Under the pieces are notes generated by a model that was not told the DNA's origin, did not search any database, and saw only the letters and a program-made list of their open reading frames with translations. The translations under genes and the position numbers were made by a program. 64,000 nt of DNA from NCBI RefSeq assembly GCF_041320705.1, contig NZ_JBGGTQ010000003.1, forward strand, positions 248,001 to 312,000. Direction: 5' to 3'. This document shows, one piece after another, positions 25,672-35,179 of this stretch. Source of the DNA: Kineococcus mangrovi. Its GTDB lineage: Bacteria > Actinomycetota > Actinomycetes > Actinomycetales > Kineococcaceae. Each line of letters begins with the position of its first letter. Within the stretch, counting starts at the first letter, position 1.

Positions 25672-27939
25672 TCAGCCGGGGATGAGACCCGGCAGGTCGT
25701 GCTCCGCGATCGGGAACCCGGGGAAGCGGGTGAGCCGCACCAGCGGGATGGCCCGCATCATCGCGCCGTGCTGCGGGTCGAACACCATGCCCGCCCACGG
25801 GGTGTCCTCGAGGCGTTCGCGGACGAGGGGACCGGCGCTCGGGTGCGCCAGCCACACGTCGAGCTCGGAGTCGACCTGCAGCGGGACGCTCACCCCGTCC
25901 CCGGCCAGGGTCACGGTGCTGGCCAGCCGCACGTCCCGCGAGGACGCCCCCACGCGGACGCCGAACTCGCCGCCCTCGACGACCCAGCGGCCGGTCGCGC
26001 TGTGCCAGAACGAGAACGCCCGCTCGTCCAGCGCGATCGAGACCTCCTGCGCCTGACCCGGCTCCAGGTGGACGCGGGCGAAGCCCTTGAGCTCGGCGTC
26101 CGGTCGGAACACCGTCGCGTCCAGGTCGGCGACGTACACCTGGACGACCTCTGCGCCGGCGACCTCCCCGGTGTTCGTCACGGTCACGTGCACGTCGACG
26201 CCGCCTGCCGCGCCGGGTTCCACCCGCAGGTCGGAGTACCCGAACGTCGTGTAGGACAACCCGTGCCCGAACGCGGCGGCGACGGGCAGGGAGTGCGCGT
26301 CGTACCAGCGGTACCCGATGAGCAGGCCCTCGCCGTAGCGGACGTGGCCGTGCTCACCGGGGAAGTTCCCGACCGTGGGGTTGTCCCGGTAGTGGACGGG
26401 GATCGTCTCGGCGAGCTTGCCCGAGGGGTTCGCGACGCCGGACAGCAGGTCCGCGACGGCGCCGCCGCCGGCCTGCCCGCCGAGCCAGCCCTCGAGGACG
26501 GCCGGCACCGAGTGCTGCCACGGTTCGAGGTTGACGACGGACCCGTTGGCCAGCACGACGACGGTGCGCGGGTTCGCCGCCACGACGGCCTGCAGCAGGT
26601 CGAGCTGCTCCGGCGGCAGGTTCGTGTGCTCGCGGTCGTAGCCCTCGGACTCGTAGGAGGCGGGCAGGCCGAGGAACAGCACGACGACGTCGGCGGCCGC
26701 GGCCTGCTCGACGGCCTCGGCCACGAGTGCCCGCGCGCCCTCGCCCGCCGCGTCGTCCGGGTCGGCCTCGGGGACGTAGCCGGCCGCGAACGTCACCTCC
26801 CGGGAGCCGTCGAACTGCGCGCGCAGCGCGGTGAGGGCGTCGTCCAGGCGGGTGGGGTTCACCTGGGAACTGCCCGCGCCCTGGTAGCGCGGGGTGCGGG
26901 CGAACTCGCCGACGACGGCGATCGTCCCGCCGGTCGCGGTCAGCGGCAGGACCCGGTCCTCGTTCTTCAGCAGGACGGCGCTGGCCCGGGCGGCCTCGCG
27001 GGCCAGGGCGTGGTGGGCGTCGACGTCGACCGTGCCGGGGTCGGCGAGCGCCGGCCGGGCCTTTTCGACGAGTTCCAGGACGCGCAGGACGGCTCGGTCG
27101 AGGTCCTCGGTGGTGAGGCTGCCGGTGCTGACGGCCTCCAGGATGCGCTGGGTGCCGGCGCCGGAGGAGGACGGCATCTCCAGGTCCAGACCGGCGCGGA
27201 CCCCGTCCTCGCGGACGTTGACGGCCCCCCAGTCGGAGACGACGAGGCCGGAGAAACCCCATTCGCCGCGCAGGACGTCGGTGAGCAGCCACGGGTCCTC
27301 GGAGGCGTAGACGCCGTTGATGCGGTTGTAGGAGCACATGACCGTCCACGGCTGGGCGGTGCGGACGACCCGTTCGAACGCGGTGAGGTAGACCTCGCGC
27401 AGCGTGCGCTCGTCGACGTCGGCGGAGACCGTCATGCGCTGGGTCTCCTGGTTGTTCGCCGCGAAGTGCTTCAGCGAGGTCCCGACGCCCTGGCTCTGCA
27501 CGCCCTGCACGAGGGCGGCGGCGAGGTCGCCGGCCAGCACCGGGTCCTCGGAGAAGTACTCGAAGTTCCGCCCGCACAGCGGCGACCGCTTCATGTTGAC
27601 GCCGGGGCCGAGCAGGACGGCCACGCCCTCGGCGCGCGTCTCGCGGCCCAGCGCCTGCCCGACGCGGTGCAGCAGGTCGACGTCCCAGGAGGAGGCGAGC
27701 CCGGCCGCGGGCGGGAAGCAGGTGGCCGGGACGGAGTTCGTCAGCCCCAGGTGGTCGTCCCCCTCGGCCTGCTTGCGCAGCCCGTGCGGGCCGTCGGTGA
27801 CCATGAGCGCCGGGACGCCGAGGCGTTCGACGGGCTCGGTGTGCCAGAAGTCGGAGCCGTCGAGGAGGGCGGCCTTCTCCTCCAGCGTCAGTTCGGCGAG
27901 CAGTCGCGCCGGGGAGCGGGTGACGTCGGTGTCGGTCAT
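25672..27939 (-). CDS. Glycoside hydrolase family 3 beta-glucosidase
   Basis: 755 residues from ATG 27939. The (beta/alpha)8 barrel has DGPHGLRKQ, KHFAANNQE and the catalytic nucleophile in GLVVSDWGAV. The alpha/beta sandwich has VLFLGLPASYESEGYDREHTNLP, with a Glu in the acid/base region. A C-terminal fibronectin-III-like domain (TVTNTGEVAGAEVVQVYV) follows. No signal peptide, so it is cytoplasmic and should act on imported beta-glucosides or related glycosides. The start lacks a clear ribosome binding site; TACCCT six bases before the ATG suggests a leaderless message. It is divergent from a TetR regulator. Confidence 0.92.
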   Translation of the reverse strand: MTDTDVTRSPARLLAELTLEEKAALLDGSDFWHTEPVERLGVPALMVTDGPHGLRKQAEGDDHLGLTNSVPATCFPPAAGLASSWDVDLLHRVGQALGRETRAEGVAVLLGPGVNMKRSPLCGRNFEYFSEDPVLAGDLAAALVQGVQSQGVGTSLKHFAANNQETQRMTVSADVDERTLREVYLTAFERVVRTAQPWTVMCSYNRINGVYASEDPWLLTDVLRGEWGFSGLVVSDWGAVNVREDGVRAGLDLEMPSSSGAGTQRILEAVSTGSLTTEDLDRAVLRVLELVEKARPALADPGTVDVDAHHALAREAARASAVLLKNEDRVLPLTATGGTIAVVGEFARTPRYQGAGSSQVNPTRLDDALTALRAQFDGSREVTFAAGYVPEADPDDAAGEGARALVAEAVEQAAAADVVVLFLGLPASYESEGYDREHTNLPPEQLDLLQAVVAANPRTVVVLANGSVVNLEPWQHSVPAVLEGWLGGQAGGGAVADLLSGVANPSGKLAETIPVHYRDNPTVGNFPGEHGHVRYGEGLLIGYRWYDAHSLPVAAAFGHGLSYTTFGYSDLRVEPGAAGGVDVHVTVTNTGEVAGAEVVQVYVADLDATVFRPDAELKGFARVHLEPGQAQEVSIALDERAFSFWHSATGRWVVEGGEFGVRVGASSRDVRLASTVTLAGDGVSVPLQVDSELDVWLAHPSAGPLVRERLEDTPWAGMVFDPQHGAMMRAIPLVRLTRFPGFPIAEHDLPGLIPG

Positions 27940-27960
27940 GGCGGGAGGGTACGCCCGAAC

Positions 27961-27978
27961 ACCTACCGGTTGGAAGGT
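27961..27978. promoter_or_regulatory. Candidate TetR operator
   Basis: ACCTACC-GGTT-GGAAGGT is an inverted repeat of 7-bp arms with one mismatch, in the 59-bp gap between the GH3 gene and the TetR gene. Both starts are within ~21 bp, so binding could block both. Confidence 0.55.
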
Positions 27979-27998
27979 ATTGGTGGTAGGGATGTGCC

Positions 27999-28580
27999 GT
28001 GGCCGCGCGCGGGGAGTACGCCAAGGGCAGGGCGCGGCGCGAGCAGATCCTCGCCGAGGCCGTCGGGCTGTTCGGCGAGTCGGGCTACCGGGCCGCGTCG
28101 CTGCGCGACCTCGCCGGGCGCTGCGGGCTGACGCTCGCCGGGCTGCTGCACCACGTCGGCAGCAAGGAGGCGCTGCTGCTGGCCGTGCTGGAGCAGCGCG
28201 ACGCCGAGGACGCCGAGCTCGTGGGACCGGACGTGCCGCCACCGGGGGAGCAGCAGCTCGAGGCGTTGCTGGACGTCGTGCGCCGCAACACCGCCCGCCG
28301 GGGGGTCGTCGAGCTGTTCTGCGTGCTGTCGGCCGAGGCGACCTCCCCCGACCACCCCGCGCACGCGTTCTTCGACGAGCGGTACCGGCGGGTCGTCGCC
28401 ACCTTGAGCGCGGCGTTCACCGCCTGCGGGCACCCCTCGCCCGCGTCCGCGGCGCGCCGGCTCGTCGCCGTCATGGACGGGGTGCAGGTGCAGTGGCTCC
28501 TGCACCCCGACGACGTCGACATGGTCGCGGAGGTGCGGGCGCAGGTGCAGCGGGAACTGGGGACCACGGCCCGCCGGTGA
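27999..28580 (+). CDS. TetR/AcrR family transcriptional regulator
   Basis: 193 residues. The N-terminal helix-turn-helix region reads RREQILAEAVGLFGESGYRAASLRDLAGRCGLTLAGLLHHVGSKEALLLAVL, a standard TetR domain, followed by an alpha-helical ligand domain (HPDDVDMVAEVRAQVQREL at the end). GTG start at 27999. It most likely represses the divergent beta-glucosidase gene through the inverted repeat at 27961-27978 and its own promoter; the inducer would be a glycoside or metabolite (inference). Confidence 0.9.
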   Translation: MAARGEYAKGRARREQILAEAVGLFGESGYRAASLRDLAGRCGLTLAGLLHHVGSKEALLLAVLEQRDAEDAELVGPDVPPPGEQQLEALLDVVRRNTARRGVVELFCVLSAEATSPDHPAHAFFDERYRRVVATLSAAFTACGHPSPASAARRLVAVMDGVQVQWLLHPDDVDMVAEVRAQVQRELGTTARR

Positions 28581-28675
28581 CGTCCCGGTCCCCACAGCGC
28601 GTCGCGGGGGCTCCCCCGTCCACAGGTCCTGCCGCGCCCGGCCCCCGGGACCGCCTGCCCGCCTAGGTTTCCCGG

Positions 28676-29542
28676 GTGCCCACACCCCCTCCTCGCCGCG
28701 TCGCGGCGGCCCGCGCCCGCGAACTGGCGGTGCGGCAGTTCCGGGCGGCCGGAGGGGACCCCGACGACGAGTTCGGCGACGAGTTCGGGGACGGGTTCGG
28801 CGACGAGTCCGGGGACCCGGTGGGTGAGCGGACCCGACCCGGCCTGGTCGGCGAGTGGTCGCGGCGCCTGGCCGACCGCACCCCGCCGGGCTGGCGCGCG
28901 GTGCGGCTGCGCGTCGGGTCGCGCGCGGTCGCGGGCGCGGTCCTGGCCTGCCTCCTCGCGGCGGCCGGTCTCGGGTTCGCCGCGTGGCGGTCCTGGCCGG
29001 ATCCCGGCGCGCAGCAGGGGGAGGCGGTGCCCGCGCGGACGGCCCCGGTCGCCTCCGGCTCCGCGCCGAGCACACCCACCCCGTCGGTGCCGGCCGGTGC
29101 CGCGCCGACCTCCGGATCGGTCGTCGTGCACGTCGCCGGGCGGGTGCTGCACCCCGGCGTCGTCACGGTGTCCGCGGGCAGCCGCGTGGCCGACGCCCTC
29201 ACGGCCGCGGGCGGTCCGGCCGCCGACGCCGACCTGGACGCGCTGAACCTCGCCCGGGTGCTGCAGGACGGCGAGCAGGTCCTCGTCCCGGCGCCCGGTC
29301 AGCCGGCGGCGGCCCCGGCACCGGTGGCGGGGACCGCCGGGGCGCCGGCCGGGCGGGTGGACCTGAACGCCGCCACGGCCGCCGACCTCGACGCGCTGCC
29401 GGGGGTGGGTGAGGTCCTCGCCGGCCGGATCGTGGCGTGGCGCGAGGAGAACGGCCGGTTCACCTCCGTCGAGGACCTCGGCGAGGTGCAGGGCATCGGC
29501 CCCAAGGTGCTCGACGGGCTGCGGGACCTGGTGAGCGTGTGA
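28676..29542 (+). CDS. comEA: ComEA-like DNA-uptake protein
   Basis: 288 residues. The N-terminal cytoplasmic segment has a short FGDEFGDGFGDE repeat; a membrane helix (VAGAVLACLLAAAGLGFAAW) lies about residues 82-103; a SLBB domain starts near 142 (VVVHVAGRVLHPGVVTVSAGSRVADALTAAGG); and paired helix-hairpin-helix motifs end the protein (VDLNAATAADLDALPGVGEVLAGRIV). ComEA binds DNA outside the membrane and feeds the ComEC channel, whose gene follows with a 4-bp overlap. GTG start. Confidence 0.92.
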   Translation: MPTPPPRRVAAARARELAVRQFRAAGGDPDDEFGDEFGDGFGDESGDPVGERTRPGLVGEWSRRLADRTPPGWRAVRLRVGSRAVAGAVLACLLAAAGLGFAAWRSWPDPGAQQGEAVPARTAPVASGSAPSTPTPSVPAGAAPTSGSVVVHVAGRVLHPGVVTVSAGSRVADALTAAGGPAADADLDALNLARVLQDGEQVLVPAPGQPAAAPAPVAGTAGAPAGRVDLNAATAADLDALPGVGEVLAGRIVAWREENGRFTSVEDLGEVQGIGPKVLDGLRDLVSV

Positions 29543-31974
29543 GCGCGGCGGGACCGCTCGACGTGGGCCCGGACCGCGCGGTGGGACCACCACCGGTCCC
29601 CCTCGACCTGCGGCTCGCGGCGGCGGCGTCCGCCGCCTGGGGCGCCGCGTTCGCCGCCACCGGTCACCCGGACGTCGCGGGGTGGGTGCTGCTGGGCTCT
29701 GCCACCCTGCTCGTCACCGTCCTCGCCGTGCTGCTGCGCCGCGGCCGTGGCGCCCGCGCCGGTCTGGTCCTCACCGCGACCACCCTCGTCCTGTTCTCGG
29801 TCTGCGTGCAGTACAGCCGGTCCACGGCGGGCCAGGTCGAGGACCTGGCGCAGCGGCGGGTGTCGGGGGAGTTCTCCGCCGTCGTCACCGCCGACCCGCA
29901 CGCGCTGCCCGCCCGCCGCGACGGCGAACCGCCGCGGGTCGTCCTCGACGTGCGGCTCACGGGGGTGGACGCGCGGGGCGCGGCGCGCGAGCTCGCCGCC
30001 CCGGCGACGGTGTTCGCGCGCGCCGACCGGTGGCAGGACGTGCGCTGGGGTGACCGGCTCGCCTTCCGCGGCCGGCTCGGCCCCGCCGACCCCGGCGGGC
30101 GGTCCGTGGTCCTCGTCTCGGCGGGGGACCTCCTCGGCACCGACCGCCCGGCGGGGGTGCTGGAGGTGTCCGAGACCCTGCGGGCGGGGTTGCGGCAGGC
30201 CGTGTCCGGGCGCTCGGCCGACGTGCGCGGGTTGCTGCCCGGGCTGGTCGTGGGGGACACCTCGGCGCTGCCGCCGGACCTGGAGGCGGCGATGCGATCG
30301 GTCGGCCTCACCCACCTCACCGCCGTCAGCGGTTCCAACACCACGCTCGTGGTGGGGTTCCTCGTCCTGGCCGCCTCGTGGGCCGGGTTCGGGCGTCGGG
30401 CCCGGCTCGTCGTGGCCGGGTGCGGGCTGGTCGGGTTCGTCGTGCTGGCCCGTCCCGAGCCCAGCGTGCTCCGCGCCGCCGTGATGGGTGGCGTGGGCAT
30501 GGCCGGGCTCGCGACGGGCCGGCCGGTGCGGGGGACCCCCGTCGTCGCGGCCGCGGTGCTCGTCCTGCTGGTGGCCGACCCGTGGCTGGCGCGGGAGTTC
30601 GGGTTCGTGCTGTCGGTGCTGGCCACCACGGCCCTCGTGCTGCTCGCCCGGCCGTGGGCGGACCGGCTGACGCGGGCGGGGGTTCCGCGGGTCCTCGCGT
30701 ACGCGGTCGCCGTTCCCGTGGCGGCGCAGGCGGTCTGCGGCCCCGTCGTGGCGTTGCTGCAACCGGCGGTGAACGTCGTGTCCGTCCCGGCGAACGTCGT
30801 CGTGGCACCCGCCGTCGGCCCGGCGACCGTCCTCGGTCTGGCCGCGACGCTCCTGTCCCCGGTGTGGCCGGCGGGGGCTGGCGTCGTGGCCCGGCCGGCG
30901 GGCTGGTGCGCAGCGTGGATCGCCGCGGTCGCGCGGGTCGCCGCGCGGGCGCCGACCTCGCTCGCCGTCCCACCGGGCGTCGCGGGGGCGCTCGTGGTGG
31001 GTCTGCTGACGCTGCTCGTCCTGGGCGCCGTGGCGGCCGTGCTGCGGTGGCGGCACGGTCCGGCCCGCCGCTGGCCGGCCCTCGCCCTCGCGCTGGTCCT
31101 GTCCGCCGCGCTGCTCGTGCGCTGCGCCCCGCGCTGGGGCGGACCGGCGGGTCCGTGGCCGCCGCCGGACTGGCTCGTCGTCGGCTGCGACGTCGGCCAG
31201 GGCGACGCGGTCGTCCTGCGGTCCGGGCCGGCCTCGGCGGTGCTGGTGGACGCCGGACCCGACGACGTCCTCGTCGACGGGTGCCTGGACCGGCTCGGGG
31301 TGGACCGGCTCGACGCGGTCGTGCTGACCCACTTCCACGCCGACCACGTCGGCGGCCTCGCCGGGGCCCTGGCCGGTCGCGACGCCGGGGTCGTCCACGT
31401 CTCCCCGCTCGCGGTGGAACCGGCCGCCGGGCGGGTGCGCGAACTGTCCGGGTCCACCCCGGTGGTCCCGCTCGGCGCGGGGGACACCGGCGGCGCCGGG
31501 CAGGTCACCTGGACGGTGCTCGGGCCCGAGCCGGACGTGGCGCGCGTGCGGGCCCCGGACTCCGCGCAGGTCAACGACTCCAGCGTCGTCCTGCTGGCCG
31601 ACGTGCAGGGGGTGCGGGTGCTGCTGACCGGTGACGCCGAACGCGACGAGCAGCGGGAGGTGCTGGCGCGCTGGCCCGCCGGGGTCGTCGCCGACGTCGT
31701 CAAGGTCGCCCACCACGGCTCACCGACCCAGGTCCCGGCGCTGTACGCGGCGGCCCGGCCGCGGGTGGCGCTGGTCGAGGTGGGGGCGGTCAACGACTAC
31801 GGCCACCCCGCCGCCTCGACGCTGGACGTGCTGGCCGCGACGGGCGCGCGGGTGCTGCGGACCGACACCGGCGGGGACCTCGCCGTGGCGGGGACGGCGG
31901 CGGCGCTGCGGACGCTGGAACGCGGACCGGACCCGCGCGAGGCCGGACGGCGGGCCCGGTACGGCAGCGGGTGA
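29539..31974 (+). CDS. comEC: ComEC/Rec2-type DNA transport channel
   Basis: 811 residues from GTG 29539, overlapping the comEA stop. About ten hydrophobic segments include the Competence domain marks LLPGLVVGDTSALPPDLEAAMRSVGLTHLTAVSGSN. The C-terminal ~260 residues are a metallo-beta-lactamase domain with LVVGCDVGQGDAVVL, VLTHFHADHVGGLAGAL (HxHxDH), VLLTGDAE and VVKVAHHGS. All metal ligands are present, so the nuclease part should be active. It imports single-stranded DNA. Conservation of competence genes does not prove natural transformation here. Confidence 0.94.
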   Translation: MSAAGPLDVGPDRAVGPPPVPLDLRLAAAASAAWGAAFAATGHPDVAGWVLLGSATLLVTVLAVLLRRGRGARAGLVLTATTLVLFSVCVQYSRSTAGQVEDLAQRRVSGEFSAVVTADPHALPARRDGEPPRVVLDVRLTGVDARGAARELAAPATVFARADRWQDVRWGDRLAFRGRLGPADPGGRSVVLVSAGDLLGTDRPAGVLEVSETLRAGLRQAVSGRSADVRGLLPGLVVGDTSALPPDLEAAMRSVGLTHLTAVSGSNTTLVVGFLVLAASWAGFGRRARLVVAGCGLVGFVVLARPEPSVLRAAVMGGVGMAGLATGRPVRGTPVVAAAVLVLLVADPWLAREFGFVLSVLATTALVLLARPWADRLTRAGVPRVLAYAVAVPVAAQAVCGPVVALLQPAVNVVSVPANVVVAPAVGPATVLGLAATLLSPVWPAGAGVVARPAGWCAAWIAAVARVAARAPTSLAVPPGVAGALVVGLLTLLVLGAVAAVLRWRHGPARRWPALALALVLSAALLVRCAPRWGGPAGPWPPPDWLVVGCDVGQGDAVVLRSGPASAVLVDAGPDDVLVDGCLDRLGVDRLDAVVLTHFHADHVGGLAGALAGRDAGVVHVSPLAVEPAAGRVRELSGSTPVVPLGAGDTGGAGQVTWTVLGPEPDVARVRAPDSAQVNDSSVVLLADVQGVRVLLTGDAERDEQREVLARWPAGVVADVVKVAHHGSPTQVPALYAAARPRVALVEVGAVNDYGHPAASTLDVLAATGARVLRTDTGGDLAVAGTAAALRTLERGPDPREAGRRARYGSG

Positions 31975-32043
31975 GACCCGGGCCGTCCGTGCCCGGTGCG
32001 GGGCGGCACGATGTCCGGACGGAACCACCGACAGGAGGCCCCT

Positions 32044-33489
32044 GTGCTCGTCCTGCACGACGTCCGCCACCCCCTCGGCGGGCCGGGGCCCCTCGACGTG
32101 GCGCTCGCGGACGGCCGCGTCGTCGCGATGGGCGCGGGCCTGGCGAGCACCGCGCCGTGGTCGGCGGCCGAACGCCTCGACGCCCGCGGTGCGGTGCTGC
32201 TGCCCGGCTTCGTCGACCACCACGTCCACCTCACGCAGTGGGCCGCCGCCCGGCGGCGCGTCGACGTCCTGAGCGCCCGGTCCGCCGCGGAGGCCGCCGA
32301 GCTCGTGCGCGTGGGCGCCGGCCCGGGGGACGACCTCGTCGTCGGGCACGGGTACCGCGACGCGCTGTGGAACTCCCCGCCGCACCGCGACGTCCTCGAC
32401 GCCCGGTTCGGCGAGCGCCCCGCGGTCGTCGTGAGCGCGGACCTGCACGCCGTCTGGGTGAACTCCGCCGCCGCCCGCCGGTTCGGGGTCCAGGAGCCGA
32501 CCGGGGTGCTGACGGAGGGCCCGGCGATGGAACTGCTGGCCCGCGCGAGCACCGTGGGGGACGCCGTGCAGGACCGGTGGATCGCCGAGGCCGCGGCGGC
32601 CGCGGCCGCCCGCGGCGTCACGGGCGTCGTCGACCTCGAGTACGCACCGGTCGAGGAGTGGACGCGGCGGGCCGAACCGGCCGTCCGCGTCGCCGCCGGC
32701 GTGTGGCCGGACTGGCTGGAGGAGACGATCGCCGCCGGACGCCGCAGCGGGGACGTCCTGGCGGGCGAGCGCGTCCGCGTCGGGCCCGTGAAGCTCGTCG
32801 TCGACGGGTCCCTCGGGACCCGGACGGCGTTCTGCCACGAGGAGTACCCGACCGGTGGCCACGGCGTCCTGCGCATCCCGCCCGCCGAGCTGGAGGCCTC
32901 GCTGCGGCGGGCCACGTCGCGCGGGCTGGGGGTCGCCGTCCACGCGATCGGCGACGACGCGGTCCGGGTCAGCCTCGACGCCTTCGCCGCCGTCGGGTGC
33001 CGCGGCAGCCTGGAGCACGCCCAGCAGGTCCACCCCGACGACGTGCCGCGGTTCGCGCGGCTGGGCGTCGTCGCGAGCGTCCAGCCCCGGCACGTCGTCG
33101 ACGACCGCGACGCCGTCCACGTGCACTGGCCCGAGGGCGCCGGGCGCGCCTACCGGTACGCCGACCTGCACGCCGCGGGCGCCGAGCTGCGGCTGGGCTC
33201 GGACGCCCCGGTCGCGCCGCTGGACCCGTGGGATGCCCTCGCCAGCGCCGTGCACCGCACGGTCGACGACCGGGAGCCCTGGCACCCCGAGCAGCACCTG
33301 CCGTTCGACGTCGCCCTCGCCGCCGCGTGCGGGGGGCGGCGCTCGGTGTTCGTCGGGGACGTGGCCGACCTCGTCCTCGTCGCCGACGACCCGGCGGGCG
33401 CGTTCGCCGCCGGGGGAGCGGAGGCCTTGCGGCGCAGCGAGGTCGTCGCCACCCTCGTCGGTGGCGCGTTCACGCACCGGCCGGGGTGA
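32044..33489 (+). CDS. Amidohydrolase family protein (YtcJ-like)
   Basis: 481 residues from GTG 32044 with a strong AGGAGG upstream. The amidohydrolase_3 signature is GFVDHHVHLTQW early, followed by a VVVSADLHAVWVNSAAARRFGV block, KLVVDGSLGTRTAFCHEEY, VHAIGDDAV and LGSDAPVAPLDPWDAL. These are the metal-binding residues of the family. It hydrolyses an amide or related bond; the substrate is unknown. It lies 69 bp after comEC and is followed by holA. Confidence 0.88.
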   Translation: MLVLHDVRHPLGGPGPLDVALADGRVVAMGAGLASTAPWSAAERLDARGAVLLPGFVDHHVHLTQWAAARRRVDVLSARSAAEAAELVRVGAGPGDDLVVGHGYRDALWNSPPHRDVLDARFGERPAVVVSADLHAVWVNSAAARRFGVQEPTGVLTEGPAMELLARASTVGDAVQDRWIAEAAAAAAARGVTGVVDLEYAPVEEWTRRAEPAVRVAAGVWPDWLEETIAAGRRSGDVLAGERVRVGPVKLVVDGSLGTRTAFCHEEYPTGGHGVLRIPPAELEASLRRATSRGLGVAVHAIGDDAVRVSLDAFAAVGCRGSLEHAQQVHPDDVPRFARLGVVASVQPRHVVDDRDAVHVHWPEGAGRAYRYADLHAAGAELRLGSDAPVAPLDPWDALASAVHRTVDDREPWHPEQHLPFDVALAAACGGRRSVFVGDVADLVLVADDPAGAFAAGGAEALRRSEVVATLVGGAFTHRPG

Positions 33490-33532
33490 CCACGACCCGT
33501 GACGTGTCCGACGTCCGTGCGACAGTGACGCC

Positions 33533-34555
33533 GTGCCCACCGCCAGGAAGACCGCCGCGAAGAAGACCGCCGGTGCCGCACCCGGGATCGCCCCGCACGA
33601 CCTCGCCCCGGCCCCCGTCGTGCTCCTCGCGGGCTCGGAGGAGGCGCTCGCCGACCGGGCCCTCACCGCGCTGCTGACGCGCATGCGCGAGCTCGACCCC
33701 TCCTTCGAGCGCACCGACGTCGCGGCCGCCGGGTACCAGCGGGGGCAGCTGGCGACGTGGACGTCCCCCTCGCTGTTCGACGAGCGCTCCCTCGTCCTCG
33801 TCGACGGGGTCGACGCCGCCAGCGACGCCTTCGTCGAGGACGTCCTGGAGTACCTGCGGGCCCCCGTCGACACGGTCGTCCTCGTCCTGCGCCACCGCGG
33901 GGGCAACCGGGCCAAGAAGGTCCTCGACGAGGCCCGCGCGGTGCCGGGTGCGGCGGAGGTGGCCTGCCAGCCGCTCAAGCGCGACCAGGACAAGGTCGAC
34001 CTCGTCCTGTCCGACGTCCGGCGGGCCCGCCGCTCGATCGACGTCGAGGCCGCCCGCGCTCTCGTGGCGGCCCTCGGCAGCGACCTCGGCGAGCTCGCCG
34101 CCGCCGTCGACCAGCTGCTCACCGACACCGAGGGCACGGTCGGGGAGGAGGCCGTGCACCGCTACCACGGGGGCCGCCGGGAGGCGAGCGGCTTCGAGGT
34201 CGCCGACGCCGCCGTCGAGGGGCGGGAGGGGCAGGCCCTCGTCCTGCTGCGCCACGCCGAGGCGACCGGGGTGCCCGCCGTCGTCGTCGTGGCGGCGCTC
34301 GCGTCCCGGTTGCGGCAGCTGGCCAAGGTCGCCGGCGCCGGCCGGGGGCGCCCGGCCGACCTCGCGCGCGAGCTGGGGATGGCGCCGTGGCTGGTGGAGA
34401 AGGCCCAGCGGGAGGTGCGCGGCCTGTCCCCGGACGGCATGGCCGAGGCGATCCTGGCCGTCGCGGCCGCCGACCACGCGGTCAAGGGTGGCGGTGCGCA
34501 CGCCGAGCACGCGCTCGAGAAGGCCGTCCGGGTGGTCGCCGCCGCCCGGCGCTGA
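33533..34555 (+). CDS. holA: DNA polymerase III subunit delta
   Basis: 340 residues. A basic ~25-residue start (KTAAKKTAGAA) leads into PVVLLAGSEEALADRALTALL, the degenerate AAA+ opening of HolA. Later segments include SLFDERSLVLVDGVD, VVLVLRHRGGNRAKKVLDEA and the C-terminal helical collar domain (VAALASRLRQLAKVAGAGRG, APWLVEKAQREVRGL). Delta opens the beta clamp in the clamp loader. The neighbourhood comEC ... holA-rpsT-lepA is the normal one. Confidence 0.94.
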   Translation: MPTARKTAAKKTAGAAPGIAPHDLAPAPVVLLAGSEEALADRALTALLTRMRELDPSFERTDVAAAGYQRGQLATWTSPSLFDERSLVLVDGVDAASDAFVEDVLEYLRAPVDTVVLVLRHRGGNRAKKVLDEARAVPGAAEVACQPLKRDQDKVDLVLSDVRRARRSIDVEAARALVAALGSDLGELAAAVDQLLTDTEGTVGEEAVHRYHGGRREASGFEVADAAVEGREGQALVLLRHAEATGVPAVVVVAALASRLRQLAKVAGAGRGRPADLARELGMAPWLVEKAQREVRGLSPDGMAEAILAVAAADHAVKGGGAHAEHALEKAVRVVAAARR

Positions 34556-34575
34556 GCGCTCGGGCGGGCCGGACG

Positions 34576-34614
34576 CACGGAGGGCCGGCCCCCGACGGGG
34601 ACCGGCCCTCCGTG
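34576..34614. terminator. Bidirectional terminator between holA and rpsT
   Basis: CACGGAGGGCCGG (34576-34588) pairs with CCGGCCCTCCGTG (34602-34614), extended by CCCC/GGGG around a short loop. The hairpin lies between convergent stops and would serve both genes. Confidence 0.8.
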
Positions 34615-34627
34615 GAGGATCCGAGGA

Positions 34628-34888
34628 TCAGGCCTTGGCCGCGGCCTTGGCGATGGCCGACTTGCGGTTGGCGGCCTGGTTCTTGTGGATGACGCCCTTG
34701 CTGACGGCCTTGTCGAGCTTGCGGCTCGCGACCTTCAGCGTCGCCTGCGCCTTCTCGGCGTCGCCGGCGGCCAGGGCCTCGCGGAACGCGCGCACGGCGG
34801 TGCGCAGCTCCGACTTGACGGCCTTGTTGCGCAGGCGCGCCTTCTCGTTCGTGAGGATGCGCTTCTTCTGCGACTTGATGTTCGCCAC
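34628..34888 (-). CDS. rpsT: 30S ribosomal protein S20
   Basis: 86 residues, beginning [20 protein letters not shown], the typical S20 start; later [15 protein letters not shown] and [20 protein letters not shown]. Binds 16S rRNA early in 30S assembly. GTG 34888 with GGAAGACGGAG upstream. A -10-like TAACCT (complement at 35015-35020) may drive it, leaving a leader of ~120 nt. Confidence 0.97.
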   Translation of the reverse strand: MANIKSQKKRILTNEKARLRNKAVKSELRTAVRAFREALAAGDAEKAQATLKVASRKLDKAVSKGVIHKNQAANRKSAIAKAAAKA

Positions 34889-35058
34889 GTGCTCCGTCTT
34901 CCTGTTGGTCTGATCGGTGTCAGAGGGCGGTCGCTCCACCGGGGACTCCGGCGTGGGGACACCGGGAGGGACGGCGGGTGACCGTGACCTCCGCACGGAG
35001 CGAAGGCGTCCTCAAGGTTACCAGCGGTGGCGCGGGGCCGGGGACAGCCGGCCTCGAC

Positions 35059-35101
35059 CCCGCACCGGACCCGCGCCGGACCCGCACCGGACCCGTCCCG
35101 G
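35059..35101. repeat. Tandem 11-bp repeats in the rpsT / ATP-grasp gap
   Basis: CCCGCACCGGA occurs three times (the middle copy has A to G) followed by a degraded fourth copy, in the 291-bp gap between divergent genes. The rest of the gap holds the rpsT leader and the promoter of the rightward gene; no ORF or RNA is apparent. Confidence 0.75.
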
Positions 35102-35166
35102 GCAGCCCGCCCGCCACGACACACGGGGGAAACCGGCAGGCAACTCGCGGGAAACGTGGACTTCCC

Positions 35167-35172
35167 TAGGGT
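35167..35172 (+). promoter_or_regulatory. Leaderless -10 element of the ATP-grasp operon
   Basis: TAGGGT lies seven bases before ATG 35180, so the transcript probably starts at the start codon. No clear -35 hexamer. Confidence 0.5.
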
Positions 35173-35179
35173 GCGCCCC

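Noticed and set aside
25699-28131. 810-codon open frame on the plus strand antisense to the GH3 gene
   Set aside because: The GH3 catalytic motifs are on the minus strand; the plus-strand translation is low-complexity with no family marks.
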